Below, one piece after another: positions 1-11,244 of a stretch of 64,000 bases of DNA; position 1 is the first letter of the stretch; each line of letters starts with the position of its first letter. A program made the position numbers and the translations under genes. This DNA comes from Lumbricus rubellus (Eukaryota > Annelida > Clitellata > Crassiclitellata > Lumbricidae). The stretch is taken from positions 32,310,380-32,374,379 of the forward strand of contig OX243820.1 of assembly GCA_945859605.1 (NCBI GenBank), given 5' to 3'. The notes beneath the pieces were generated by a model that saw nothing but the letters and a program-made list of their open reading frames with translations, did no database searches and had not been told where the DNA came from.

Positions 1-159
1 GGTTGAAATAGGCTAATTATGAGTTAAAAAATTTGTGTGCGTTTGTAATGTAAACTTACACAATCAGGCAATATTGGTGGACACAAGCGCTAATAATATG
101 ACGTATAATATGACGTGTACAGGCGAGTAAGCGCTGTGTGCAAAGCTTAAGCGGAAAAA

Positions 160-735
160 GAGCGAGAAAAGATGGAGTTCTACGAAAGTGGAGCAGAAGA
201 ATTAAGTTCTGCGAAAGTGGAGCAGATCGCCCGATTCTAGGAAACGGGGCAATATTCGTCTGCGACGTGTGGCTGACGGATAAGGAAGGAAGAGGAAGAG
301 AAAGGGAAGAGAGAAGAGTAGGAGGAAGGAGCGGAGTAGGAAGATGTGAAGAAAAAGAAAGAGGTGGGGAAAGAGAAGGAAGAAGAGTATGAAGAAGAAG
401 AGGAGGAGGAAGCCAAGAGGACAACGAGGAGTAGGATTAGGAGGAGAATAAGGAGGAGGAGAAGAATAGAAAAATATGAGTAGGAAAAGAAGAAGGATGC
501 GGAAGAGGAGGGGAAAAGTAAGAGAGGTTGTAGGAAAGAGAAAGAAGAGGAGGAGAAGAAAGATGAGTGGAGAAAATGGAGAGTATGAGAAAGATGAGGA
601 GGGGACATGAGAAGGAGAATGAGGAGGAATTAGTGGAAAGTTAAAAAGAGAAGAAGGAATGGCAGAAGGAAGAACAAAAAAGGAGAAAGAGGAAAAGAAA
701 TGCTCGGAGAAGAGATGGTAAACGGAAAGAGAGGA
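160..735 (+). repeat. GA-rich low-complexity tract (unit 1)
   Basis: Almost pure purine (AGGAAGAGG-type) sequence of about 0.5 kb. It gives long open frames on both strands made of E/R/K/G or S/L/F/P, which are compositional and not genes. The same tract with the same left flank recurs at 12300-12890 in unit 3. Confidence 0.85.
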
Positions 736-905
736 GGGAGGTGTTAGCTATTTTCCACAATAAACGAGCGAACTCTCTTAAATTGTAGGCTATCGGATGA
801 AGCTCGCACTCGTACTCTCAGCGTCACAAATAGCCTAATTATACTTTTAAAATATCATAATACGGCTACAATACAATAAGCAGGCTATGAGTAACAAATT
901 TCTTT

Positions 906-1132
906 GTGCGACCTGGTGGCTTATCGGTAACACGCTTGCTCACAAGGTTGCGGGTTCGACTCCGAGTAACAACCTTGGGCAAGTTGTTTACGCACACGTG
1001 CCTCTGTCACCAAGCAGTATAATTTGATACCGGCGTAAGCTGGGAAGTAAACGGCAAGTCCTGTGATATACTGGCCCCGTTTCCAGGATTCGTCCATTGC
1101 CCACTCAAAGGCCAAGAAAAGGAGATGAGCGC
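906..1132 (+). mobile_element. tRNA-derived SINE, family 3 (plus)
   Basis: The head is tRNA-like, with an A-box-like TGGCTTATCGG and a B-box GGTTCGACTCC, followed by a CORE-like ACCTTGGGCAAGT segment. A second copy lies in reverse at 44548-44841, so this is a dispersed family rather than a tRNA gene; no full cloverleaf is evident. A pol III promoter is expected from the family, and activity is not shown. Confidence 0.7.
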
Positions 1133-1958
1133 CACACCAATGGGCCTTCGCGATCGGCCCACGGACGACTTAGGTTTCTACTTTATAAGTCAAAAATTTC
1201 TTCATTAGCCTACTTGTGAAAATAATTTTTCACAAGTTATTCATGAAGAAATTTAGCACTTGTCAACTTCGCCTCAGGATATATCGAGGGCTTAAAGGCA
1301 AAGGTGCATAGGTACCATTTTTATCGAAAACGAGTATTTGGTATCAAAATTTTCAGAATTTCAAGCTCTTTCATCTGGTAAAAGCGCTTAATAATCAACG
1401 CCAAGCATTATGTCGTAAATCACCTTTAAATATTTCGCATCTTCTGGACTTTCAAATTTTCGACAGGAAAAAGTGCACATCTAAGTTGTGTACTAGCTAT
1501 AGGCTTCTACGCGCCGCACCACCATTGTTGCCCGATGACATCCTTAACAGGCAGAAGTGCGTATCTCTGTATATGTGAACTTTTGCCTGTATGTCGATAG
1601 TTATTGATTCGATCACTACGTTAACAGCACAACTTGATAACTGCATTTTATGTGCAGGTTGACTATTCAATGTAAATGCCTTAGTAGTTTTAAATCGTAA
1701 ATTCAGCTAGATTTTCATGACTGAAGATAATAATGAACTTCTGCAGTAATTAATTGTGTCACCGTATGCCTACCTAAGGTCAGACAGAGGTTCACATGTG
1801 CAAGTTATGTACTTCTGCGTGATAGCATACACATCATGTATAATCTTGCTAGTATTTTTGCTAGTATTTTCAGTGTTTAAAAATACCTAAAATGATTTTA
1901 TCTGGTTGAACAGCCAGTGGGCATAAAATATTCCTACTTTTAAGATAATAAATATGCA

Positions 1959-2967
1959 CACCGTGAGGCATAAAAAACAAAGCCACTAGAAAAATTGTTA
2001 TAATTTTAACAATATTCAAACAATACCTATGAAATTCAGGAAAATTATAGCCAAACAGCAGTCAATGTAAATACATTTACAGTTTTTACTCTAACTGCCC
2101 GCCTTTTGCTTCTACGCATGCGCGAAGTCGCTTGCGCCATCCACGCACCAACGAGTCAATCAATAATTCGCTGGTCAAGATCGTTCCTAGCTTGCATTAA
2201 TCGCTTACGAAGATCTTCAACATTACGGACCTTTGTTTTGTACACCATTTCCTGCATGCATCCTCTTATTTTATGATCGATGAGATTCAGATCTGGGCTG
2301 TTAGGGGGCCATAGCGTAATAATTATGAAGTCAGGAGCTTCATTCGTCAGAAGTGCATGCACCGTTTCTCGATCTCCGTGCGCTAGAGCACCACCTTGCT
2401 GGAAACTGTCAAATTCAGAGAGTTCTCGAATTTCAGGTATAAGGCATACCCTGATTAAAACATCTCAGTAGTATTGGACGTTGATTTTTTACCCACGGTT
2501 CAACAAAGTGAATTGACGTGCGCCCCAGAGAAGAAACACCGACTGGCTCCATCAGGGATTTGCTAAACGTCGGACGTGTGCGTAAAAGGCGGTCGGCAGC
2601 TATATCTCTCTTTCCAGCAACATGACCCCTAACAGCCCATATCTGAATCCCCCTCCGATTATTACATTTGGGGATGCATGCAGGAAATGGTGTACAAAAC
2701 AGGTCCGTGTTGGTGAAGATCTTTGTAAGCGAATAATGCAAGCTTGGAGCGATCTTGACCAGCGAATTATTGACTCGGCGGTGCGTGAATGGCGCAAGCG
2801 ACTTCTCGCATGCGTAGAAGCTAAAGGCGGACAGTTTGAGTACAAACTGAAAATATTTTTACATTGAATGCTATTTAGCTATAAATTTCCTGAATTTCAT
2901 TGATATGGTTTGAATATTGTTAAAATAAAAAAAATTCTAGTGGCTTTGTTTTTTCTGCCTCACGGTG
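1959..2967. mobile_element. Tc1/mariner derivative with two 3' ends in inverted orientation
   Basis: The ends are inverted copies of CACCGTGAGGCA followed by AAAAAACAAAGCCACTAGAA. The left arm, read on the minus strand from about 2600 to 2156, encodes a decayed transposase: IHFVEPWVK, then FQQGGALAH where a catalytic Asp is replaced by Gly, then WPPNSPDLN with the third acidic residue, then the C-terminal helix ending LDQRIID. The right arm (2622-2867, plus) encodes the same NSP.LN to LDQRIIDSAV..WRKRL C-terminus again. The element is therefore 3'-end to 3'-end, not a normal copy, and is non-functional. The target TA is kept on the right; the left reads CA. Confidence 0.75.
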
Positions 2968-3939
2968 TATTATTCTATATGAGGCAATCTCGGTGGCCTA
3001 TTTTAATGTCTTTGGAAAACTATAGCATTGTCTATTTTCAAATAATGGCTGATTGACTCTCGGGTAAAGGGTTTTATCCAGTACGTTTTAGAGATTAGAC
3101 TTTTAAAGAACCAATAATGCAAAGGGTAATTTATTCTACTTTAAATGTCTAAAAGATGATAAAATACGAAATGGACCTATTTGGATTTAGAAGAGACCTA
3201 CTAATTTACATAACCAAAATGAACCATTAATGATAGACAGTTTGCTGGTGTTGATGAAGTAGGTCGACATTTGTAAGTTATTCCCAAATTATTATTTTGT
3301 CAGACTGCAGCAAATAAAAATAAGAGAAACCGCGTACATGTAAGAGAAATCCTTCATAAGATTCGAAATGAAAGAAAACCTCGTCCAGTCTCAGACATCG
3401 CTTACAATCCTTCATCCAATGCAGTCCTTGATATCACTGTAAACCTTTCATAGGCTCAAGTCTTGGACATGATAGATCTATCAATGGTCCTTCATCCAAT
3501 GCACACCTTGATACACTGAGAACCTTTCATCGGCTCAGATCCTGTTTAAGATTAACAAGTTGCCTAATGCTTCCTTATTCTAAGGACATAAAATGCATAA
3601 CGTTAAAATTAACCTTAGCTGTGGTAATATGCAAGCAGCGTATAAAACTAAGTAGGCCTACCTTTTACTAAAAAATAGTTATTTTCAAGTTTATTGGCAT
3701 TATTATTACTTTGACCCACAGTATCAATTATACTATTATTATCATTATTATTATAGTCATTCTATCAATTATCAATTAATTATTGTTCATATTTTACAGT
3801 TTCTTTCCCATTAGATAACTTACTTGCCAGTTTGCCATAAATGCATTTAATACAACATGGACTATAAGCCTATAAGGTAGCCTAAATGTTCACAATTATT
3901 ATTAGGCTACTTGTTTTGTTCTGTCAAATGTGCATAATT

Positions 3940-4150
3940 TTCACAGCAAAAGTTCACAACTCCTTCCTTGCGAAGGCAAATGTGCATTATCTTGACAGGC
4001 AAAAGTTCACATCTCCTTGCTTTTACAGGCAAAAGGCGCATGATCTTGACAGGCAAAAGTTCACATCTCCTTGCTTTTACAGGCAAAGACGCATGATCTT
4101 GACAGGCAAAAGTTCACATCTTCTTTCCCTTACAGGCAAAGGTGCACATC
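3940..4150 (+). repeat. Subterminal tandem repeat, about 54 bp x3
   Basis: Three imperfect copies of a unit containing CTTGACAGGCAAAAGTTCACA and CTTTTACAGGCAAA. They form the inner part of the right arm of the 1286-4380 element. The open frame over it (97 aa) is just the repeat translated and is not called as a gene. Confidence 0.7.
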
Positions 4151-4494
4151 TTGCAACTTTTCAACAGTTTCTGTTATAAAAACATTTTTGGCGAATTAAT
4201 TTATAATGGCAAAGCTACAATTTTGGTTTGAGGTTGTAGAGCAATGTCTACAGTTATTTTAAATGGGTTAACAATTTTGTTGCTACCAATTTTCGAATTA
4301 TGCAAGACGCGTAAACTTTCAAATTCGAATATCTCTTAATGCTGAAAACCGGAGATGTGGACCTTTGCCTTTAAGCCCTCGATAATATCAGGCTGGGCCT
4401 GACCCTAGCCAGAATAAAGGAGAAAGGGTGGGCGTGCGATCCATAGGGTTCAAAAAGACAATTAAGCCTATACGCCACAGAATTTGACAGAAAC

Positions 4495-4680
4495 AACGAG
4501 ATAACTTGCAGGACACCATCAAAGGTGATTTTTGAGATGTCTGTAGATGTCATGGGAGGAGGCTGACGCACTGACGATGATGGACAGGGAGTGAGTGGAG
4601 GAGATGCGTTGCCTGATGAGCAGACCTGCCTGCACGGGAAGGACTAACTGCTATGTAAGTAAGATCAAACAAACACCCCC
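4495..4680 (+). mobile_element. Ancient LINE 3' coding relic (unit 1)
   Basis: A segment reading approximately W.DTIKGD, then DV..CH, then DRTCTGRT with stops. It is repeated at 9705-9890, 13250-13440 and 19110-19240. In unit 4 one frame reads ECRRCVAR, reminiscent of the conserved tail found after the reverse transcriptase in many non-LTR elements. Because every unit has it at the same place, the insertion predates the tandem duplication. The LINE assignment is an inference from a weak motif. Confidence 0.4.
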
Positions 4681-5339
4681 AGAGTAATTTATGGATTTAC
4701 CCGAATAACTCCTGCTGGATTGAGACTCCGAGGCCGTTATTGGGAATGGGAAATTCCTATTTTGTTGCTATTATTAGACAATTGAAAAAGCGAAGTGGAT
4801 TCCGTGTTCAGGTTTCAGCGTATTAGTTCTATATCAACTGAGACTCTTTTCCCACAAGGTAAATGACATAATTATTAGACCTAAGTCTACTGAACACATC
4901 TCAATATACGTCGATGACTGAACATTATGATATTAGTAGACTTTGAAATTAAAATGCCTGAGGCGCAGAGTCATGGCTTAGTCTAATGGTGAATACTAAT
5001 AACAGACTATACATCATGGCGATCATTTCGATTAAATTAAGCTGGATTGAGACTGTGTTAAAGACAAACTTTTATATTTCTATTAACAGAACAAAGTCAA
5101 TAGGCCAGTAGTCCTATTATCCTCTAGGCCTAAGTAGGTCATAATTTGCTGTTGTAGGCTATGTTCTTAATATCCTACATTGACTTTCCTAAAAGTCAGT
5201 TTCTTATAAATAGCCGAGATTTTTCTTGTGGGATTTCCGTAAGTTACAACGTAGAAATTATACAAATATGAAACTGAAAGCACGGCATCGGTTTCTGACA
5301 ATATTAATTTATAATCAAGGCCTACTGTATAATTTGTTT

Positions 5340-5550
5340 GTATGTGCACTTGTTATAGCGCCCCTTCACGATTACTACTCAGAAGCGCTCCCGACTACAG
5401 CGCGGACACTGAATCGGATTTCACGCCGAAACGCTGAGCAATTGCGAGTAAAGGACTTGCCCAAGGTCCATACGAGGCGGCTTGAGGTGGATTCGAACCT
5501 GCAACCCTCCGCCTGCAAGGCAACGAATATACTCACTACACCACCACGCC
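5340..5550 (-). mobile_element. tRNA-derived SINE, family 1 (minus)
   Basis: Read on the minus strand it starts GGCGTGGTGGTGTAGTGAGT (A box) and has B-box GGTTCGAATCCACC, then the CORE-like ACCTTGGGCAAGT segment and a tail AGGGGCGCTATAACAAGTGC. It lies in the upstream region of BTB copy 1. Units 2 and 4 lack it at the corresponding position, so it inserted after duplication. Other copies: 20970-21177, 57240-57360, 57868-58088. Confidence 0.85.
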
Positions 5551-6001
5551 ACTCAGATTTTTAGTATTATGTCCTTGTTGATTTTACGAGACACAAAATA
5601 ATGACAGGTAAGAATACTTAACCTGCTTTAGAAAAATTCATGAAGCTAATGCTAGAAAAACTAACTTTAATAGGCTAAACTGTCATTTGAGGATTCTACC
5701 ATGGGAAACAAATTTCTTTGACAGTTGCAGGCCAACGTTTCAACACAACGCTGAAGACAAAGAATCACTGAGGAAGTAGGCCTACAAATAGTAGCAGAGC
5801 ATGTACATGTAGAACGTAGTGCTACTGTAGGCCTATTATTAAGGAGGTATACAAGTAGTAAAACATGTAGGCTAGTACCCAGTAACCCAGGTCTAATCAT
5901 AAAGTATTGTTGATCATACTGAAGCGCTAAATAGCTCAAATAAAAGAAAACGACTGCTCATCTATAGGTCTATAAATGACTTTTATGGATTTCAACAGAC
6001 C

Positions 6002-7701
6002 ATGGCAAGTCGAGGAGAGATTGGATGGCAATCAGAAAAATCATTGGCGGAGTGCATGTCTTACATGTTGGACAACGAAATAGCAACAGACGTCTGCTTT
6101 GAAGTTGGGCCACCAGATGGCGCAACTGTCAACATCCGGGCTCATCGCCTCGTTCTGACAGCACGCAGTCCCGTCTTTGAAGCCATGTTCTCGAGTGGAA
6201 TGACTGAGAGCAAAGGTGGAAAAGATGAGAAGATACGAATTCGAGACATCAGTGTCGATATTTTCAAAGCGCTTCTCAGGTAGACAATTTTGAAGTTGTA
6301 GACCCATGGATAGCCAGTATAGGCAAACATTTGTAGCAAACACATTCCATTGCCGCTTAGGCGTAACTGGCCGTGTACTTATTATCAGCCGAAAAAGGTT
6401 TTTAAAAAGCAGGCTGTATGACTAGAAAATAGGTCTTCAGAAAATGTTGCCCCCAAAATGTCGGCCGCAGCATAATACCTAAAATTTCACCTTGGAGGAA
6501 AGAGAAAACACCCCTTCCGATATAGAATCCTGGCTACTGTCTTGGCTATATATGGTCTTTGTTTTCAAAGATCACTTTATATCTCTTTAGTAACCTAGGA
6601 TGCATTATATTGTATATCGTGGTTTAGTTATATTTTTAAATGCTTTGTAGATTCATGTACACCGATGACGTCGACATTTCTCCTCAAGCTGCGCCTGCAT
6701 TGCTGTATGCTGCTAAAAAGTACCTGTTGCCAAAACTGTCGAAACAATGCAGCAGTTTCCTTCAGACAATAATTATCAACGATGAGAATGTTTGCTTTCT
6801 ATTGGATCAAAGTTTATTTCTCTCTGAGGAAAATCTAAGAGACGATTGTCTGAAGTTTATTTCCAGTTATGCCGACGAAATTTTCAAGACAGAGGGATTT
6901 CTGGATTCCTCGCGTCAAGCAATGGAAGCTATTTTGAAGATTGAGAAAATGAGGACGAAGGAATCGGTCATTTTCCAGAGTTGTGAGAATTGGGCGAAAC
7001 ATCAGCTGAGTCTTTATAAGTCAATTTATAATCCAAGTGACGAGCAGATCAGAGATACTCTAGGCAGTTTGTTGTTTAGCATCCGTTTTCCGGCCATGGA
7101 TCCCGAAGAATTTGCAGATCTTGTTGCTGACCGACAAGTTTTAACTGCTGAAGAGAAATCGTCAATTTACTTTTATTTCATTAAAAAAGAACGAAGAGAA
7201 GATCTTTTGTTTGACGTTAACAAAAGGAATGTCAAAGAAAAATGTGTTAAAAGGCATGTCGAAGAAAAATGTGTTGATCGAACTAACAATATCCAATCAG
7301 GGATTTTGGTTTGTGGTTCAAGTATAGAATCCTTTATATCTGACAAAAGAGTTGAATTGTGTGGCCTTGGATTGTTTACTAGATACGATGGAAATTCATA
7401 CGACGTTGATATTGAAATTTCTGATCCTGAAAAATCACTCTTCAAAAAGGCATTCACCATTTCGCTTACCGGAAACGGCACACCATTCAAGATTTCTTTC
7501 GATTCGCCAATTTGCATTCGCAGTAGAGTTATCTACACGATTGTCGCTTCTCGAGGCATCAAAACACCAGGCTTATTATACAGCATAAAATGCAAAGTTA
7601 TATGCAAAAGCGACGACATCACATTTCAATTTTTAAACAGCGATCAACCTTCAGAAACCAATGCTACTTGGGGTCTGGTCACACAACTTTTCTATGTCTG
7701 A
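6002..7701 (+). CDS. BTB-BACK-PHR protein, copy 1 (intact, 442 aa)
   Basis: Two coding exons: 6002-6279 and 6651-7701. The donor is CTTCTCAG|GTAGAC and the acceptor TTTGTAG|ATTCATG; the codon split AG|A gives Arg and the frame stays open to TGA. The start ATG follows CAACAG|ACC, a likely acceptor kept in the other copies, so a 5' noncoding exon is probable. The BTB fold spans about residues 24-125 (DVCFEVGPPDG, AHRLVLTARSPVF, YAAKKYLLPKL), BACK about 130-235 (ENVCFLLDQSLF, ESVIFQSCENWA), and the PHR domain 327-442, ending TQLFYV. This is the BTBD1/2/3/6 layout; such proteins bridge CUL3 to substrates bound by PHR. The linker has an internal V.EKCV duplication (about 7230-7280). The substrate is unknown. 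Confidence 0.9.
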
Positions 7702-7996
7702 AAATCATGTTTTCAAAGTTTCATTATTAATGAAGATTATGTAAGACCTTACAAAACTTCAGATAACGTACCCATATCCTCGACTATGGGCATGGACTTT
7801 TTGCATATATCTATGATCCGGCAATAGACTAATCTCAAGGTTCAGTTCACGGAGTCATTGCATTGCAAGACATCATCAGACCCATATCCTAGGAACTCAC
7901 CAAGGGTCCAATACTCCATCTCTTGCTATCTCCCCCACAGGTCTTTCACTCGAAACTGAAACCATTGCTATTTTTTACAGATCCTATCCTGATTCT

Positions 7997-8282
7997 CAAT
8001 AGCCTCGTTAGCTACACCGGTAAGCGCGAACGGCATTCGTCTGTTGGATACAACGGACTGCGGTTCAAGCCCCGGGCTGGGAGTTGACATTCAGAGATTT
8101 AGATTATCTCGGGCTATCACATGTGGGGCGCAGGGGTGCAAGCTCCTGCGGAGCGACCTTGGGCAAGTTGCTTACCTATCATTGTCTGTGGGGAAGGCAA
8201 CGGGAAACCACCTCACTCATCTCATCCCCAGGGGCGTAAAGCCAATGAACCTGCCTACGGGCAGAGCACCACCATCATCATC
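7997..8282 (+). mobile_element. tRNA-derived SINE, family 2 (plus) with 11-bp target duplication
   Basis: The head has A-box-like TAGCTACACCGG and B-box GGTTCAAGCCCC. The CORE-like CGACCTTGGGCAAGTTGCTT follows, and the element ends in (ATC)n. It is flanked by ATCCTGATTCT at 7986-7996 and 8283-8293. Other copies: 11362-11651 and 24048-24330. Confidence 0.88.
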
Positions 8283-8689
8283 ATCCTGATTCTACCATGC
8301 ACTTCCCTCCTTACACGCCATTTCAGCTCTAAACATCATCCACAATATTATAGCCGTCTGTCTAACTCCTCGCCTGACTATGCGTCACTTGCTTCACCGT
8401 CTAACAACAATTAAGTTGACGTCTCAATGACTGTGAGCTTCTTCGAATGTGAATGACGTCGAAGGTTCGAAATCTTTAAAATGGTCATAGAAATGAACCT
8501 CAAACACATTATAAATAGTTGCTCTTGTTATAACGCGATTTCAGTATCGATAATAAATGAATACGATTAAATAAGAAATTATAAAAATTGTACGAACGAT
8601 GATTGGTTGAAATTATTATGAGTAAAATTATTAGGCCTATTTGTGGTTCCTGACTGTCAGAAAAATGATAATTATGGAATCCAAAATGT

Positions 8690-8840
8690 ATTTCATGTAT
8701 CTCGATGTTTGTGTGCGTGTTTTGTTTGTTTGTTTGTACGTGCGTTTGCATACGAATATGTTGAGTTTCTGCGCGTGTGTCTGTGACTCTGTGTGTCTGT
8801 GCTTGTGTTTTTTTCTGAGTCTGTGTATTACGTGCATGCG
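8690..8840 (+). repeat. GT-rich low-complexity tract
   Basis: TGTGTGCG/TTTGTTTG-type sequence, matched in position at 12130-12230 (unit 3) and 18945-19030 (unit 4). Its open frames are compositional. Confidence 0.7.
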
Positions 8841-8957
8841 CTCTCAGGTCGACCTCTTTCGAATGCTGGAAATCAAAGTCAATGTTTGTAGCCTATTCAG
8901 CGGAACAGCGATAGCGTTAGCGAAGGGGTTGGAGCTAATGTTTAAGCTAAGCGCATT

Positions 8958-9105
8958 GTGAGAAGTTTGGAAAGGAAAACTGGGGGTTGGATTATGATCC
9001 ACTTGGAATTGGGGTGCGAAAAACAGACTTTACTATGGGGCTCTAACTTCTCTAAGAAAGACTGGGGAACTGAAAACCCAACCCTCCGGTAATTCCCATC
9101 CTGGT
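8958..9105. mobile_element. Short MITE-like repeat (copy a)
   Basis: Shares TGGATTATGATCCACTTGGA, GTGAAAAACAGACTTTACTA, TGGGGCTCTAA and AAGACTGGGG with 14955-15072, 18461-18595 and 59277-59512. Copies begin GTGAGAA and end near ATTCYCAYCCTG, suggesting short inverted ends. Copies at 8958 and 18461 share flanks (TAAGCGCATTGTGAG) and so descend from one insertion. Confidence 0.55.
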
Positions 9106-9107
9106 TA

Positions 9108-9345
9108 AGTGCTAAAGTTAGGGTTATAATTAGGGTTGGGATACGTCAGGGTTAGAATTATGGTTAGAGCTAGGGTTAAGTTACTGTTAGGGTCAGGGTT
9201 GGGGTATGGTTACGGCAAGGGTAATGTTAGGGTTAAGGTCAGGATGAGTATTGATTAGAATTGGGATCAAGGCCAGTGGTTAGAACCAGAATCGGCGTTA
9301 GGGTCAGGGTTTGGCCCGTTTGGGTAAGGTTTTGGGAAATAACGG
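9108..9345 (+). repeat. Degenerate telomere-like TTAGGG tract
   Basis: Many spaced copies of TTAGGG/TCAGGG (GTTAGGGT, GGGTTAGAAT, GGGTCAGGGTT). It is an interstitial degenerate array with no coding content. A short related tract lies at 22695-22775 in unit 4, and another inside the foldback at 62880-63030. Confidence 0.7.
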
Positions 9346-9704
9346 TTTAGGCTATTGGAATACTTCTAAGGAAAGAGAGGAGGAAGGGATTTGCTATTTT
9401 TCACAATAAACCAGCGAATACCCTTTAATTGTATCAGAGGCGGCTCAAACTCGTACTCTCGATCAGCGTCACAAATAATAGCTTTTTAAAAATTCTCATA
9501 ATTATATTCCTACAACACAATTAGCATGAGTCAAAGTTTTCTAAATTACTTGTGAGTAATTATATGAGGCAAATTTCGCACCTATCAACTCCGCCTCAGT
9601 ATATCTCAGAATAGCCTGGGCCTGACTTTAGCTAGGATAAAGGAGGAGAGTCCCGCGGTGAGTGTGCGAGCCATGGTTGAAAAAGACAATTGATGTGTAC
9701 ACCA

Positions 9705-9890
9705 CAGAAACAGCGCGACAACTGGCAGGACACCATCAAAGGTGATTTTTGAGATGTCTGGAGATGTCATGGGAGGCGGCTGACAAACTGACGATGATGG
9801 ACAGGGAGTGGAGGAGATGCGTTGCCTGATGAGCAGGCCTGCCTGCACGGAAAGGACTAACTGCTAAATAAGTAAGATCAAACAAACACC
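9705..9890 (+). mobile_element. Ancient LINE 3' relic (unit 2)
   Basis: Paralogous to 4495-4680: CAACTGGCAGGACACCATCA, then GATGTCTGGAGATGTCATGG, then ACGGAAAGGACTAACTGC. Contains stops and is not a gene. Confidence 0.4.
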
Positions 9891-10530
9891 CCAGAGTAAT
9901 TTATGGACTTGCCCGAATAACTTCTGCATAAAATGAACATGTTATTGGATTCCTATTTTGTTGCTATTATTAGACAATTGAGAAAGCGAAGTGGATTCCG
10001 TGTTCAGGTTTCAGCGTTTTAGTTTTAGGCCTATATCAACCAAGGCTCTTTTACCACAAGGTAGGGTAAATGACATAATTTTTAGACCTAAGTCTACTGA
10101 ACATTTACAACATTAGTAGACTTTGGAATCAAGGCCTAGCCTAGTGGTGAATAGGCTACTAATAACTAAGCTTAGGCTATAGGCTATCATCATTACCATG
10201 GCGACCAGTTCGATTAAATTAAGCTGAGTAGCCTGAGTTGAGACTGTGTTAGAGACAAACTTTTATATTTATATTAACAAAACTAAGTCAATAGGCCAAT
10301 AGTTCTATTATCCTATAGGCCTAGCCTAAGTAAACTCATAATTTGCTGTTGTATGTTCATAAGTACATTGACTTTCCTAAAAGTCAGTTTTTTAAAAATA
10401 GCTGAGATTTTTCTTGTGGGGTTCCCGTAAGTTACGCCTACAACATGGAAATTATATAAATATGAAACTGAAAGCATGGCATCGGTTTCTGACAATATTA
10501 ATCTCTAATTAAGGCCAACTGTATAATTTG

Positions 10531-10902
10531 TTTGATGCTTTTACATCTGACAAAAGAGTTGAGTTGTGTGGCCTTGGATTGTATACTGGATACAATGGAA
10601 ATTCATACGAAGTTGATATTGAAATTCTGGATTCTGAAAAATCACTCTTCAAAAAGGGATTCACCATTCCTTTCACCGGAAACTCCACACCATTCAAGAT
10701 TTCGTTCGATTCGCCAATTTGCATTCGCAGCGGAGTTATTTACACGATTGTCGCATTTGCTCGAGGCAACATAGGGCACCACAGCGACCAATGCCAAGTT
10801 ACATGCAAAAGCGACGATATCACATTTACATTTTCAAACAGCGACAAAACCTCACAAACCAGTGCTACTTGGGGTCAGATCCCACAACTTTTCTATGTTT
10901 AA
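10531..10902 (+). pseudogene. BTB-BACK-PHR copy 2, PHR-only remnant
   Basis: The sequence from DAFTSDKRVELCGLG to QIPQLFYV and stop matches the PHR domain of copies 1, 3 and 4. The whole BTB-BACK coding region, the intron and the linker are missing. Upstream sequence (9900-10530) corresponds to the 5' flank of the other units, up to GTATAATTTGTTT, and then runs straight into the PHR exon at GATGCTTTTACATCTG. The remaining frame is open, with an ATG at 10528, so a PHR-only peptide is conceivable. A deletion pseudogene is the simpler reading. Confidence 0.85.
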
Positions 10903-11244
10903 AAGAAGTTTAGTTCACAAAACCAGTGCACTGCAGTAGCCTACAGGTCCTTACTTAAAACTTGTAGGCCTACCAGTGGGCTATGCGCGGGAAGAACGGG
11001 AGGGATTTTCGAAAATTCCTCTGATTCTTCCCGCCAGCACGTTTCGCTAGTTCTTAATGTGTGGTCGATTTTACGAGTGTATGAAACATAGCGGTGTGTT
11101 GAAGAGTTTACTAAGAGGTTAATAATTATAATCTCAAGGAAAGAAAATAATACAGTTTCAATGACGCCAATAATGAATCTAGCAATGGACTGGATACACG
11201 GATATCGTACGAGGGAGAGGATAGCGCTGTAGCCAATTGGCGCT

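Larger units (their letters stand above)
1286..4380. mobile_element. 3.1-kb foldback-type element inserted in unit 1
   Basis: The ends are inverted copies of GAGGGCTTAAAGGCAAAGG. Flanks GGATATATC (1277-1285) and GATAATATC (4381-4389) look like an imperfect roughly 9-bp target duplication. Unit 2 shows the matching site without the insert (CCTCAGTATATC...CCTGGGCC, 9595-9620). Both arms carry the short motif GACAGGCAAAAGTTCACAT in opposite orientation (about 1576-1591 reversed, 3985-4125 direct). No transposase of its own is visible. A mariner derivative (1959-2967) is nested in it. The superfamily is unassigned. Confidence 0.6.
1..8440 (+). repeat. Tandem unit 1 of the BTB gene array (5' end lies before the window)
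   Basis: The opening bases resemble 8605, 12025 and 18250 onward, so the window begins inside a unit and the array probably extends upstream. Landmarks shared with later units, in order: the GTACACAATC block with a GA-rich tract, a CACAATAAACCAGCGAA-like segment (760), a LINE 3' relic (4495), a conserved upstream block ending near 5340, and the BTB gene. This unit is longest because a 3.1-kb foldback element (1286-4380) sits in it. The boundaries are approximate and drawn by eye. Confidence 0.7.

Noticed and set aside
56..608. Open frames of 84-123 aa over the GA-rich tract
   Set aside because: Pure purine/pyrimidine composition gives S/L/F/P or E/R/G frames on both strands; no domain or splice context.
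906..1000. Possible tRNA genes at SINE heads (also 8010, 11375, 44780, 57250, 58040)
   Set aside because: A and B boxes are present but acceptor and anticodon stems do not pair and copies continue into shared SINE bodies.
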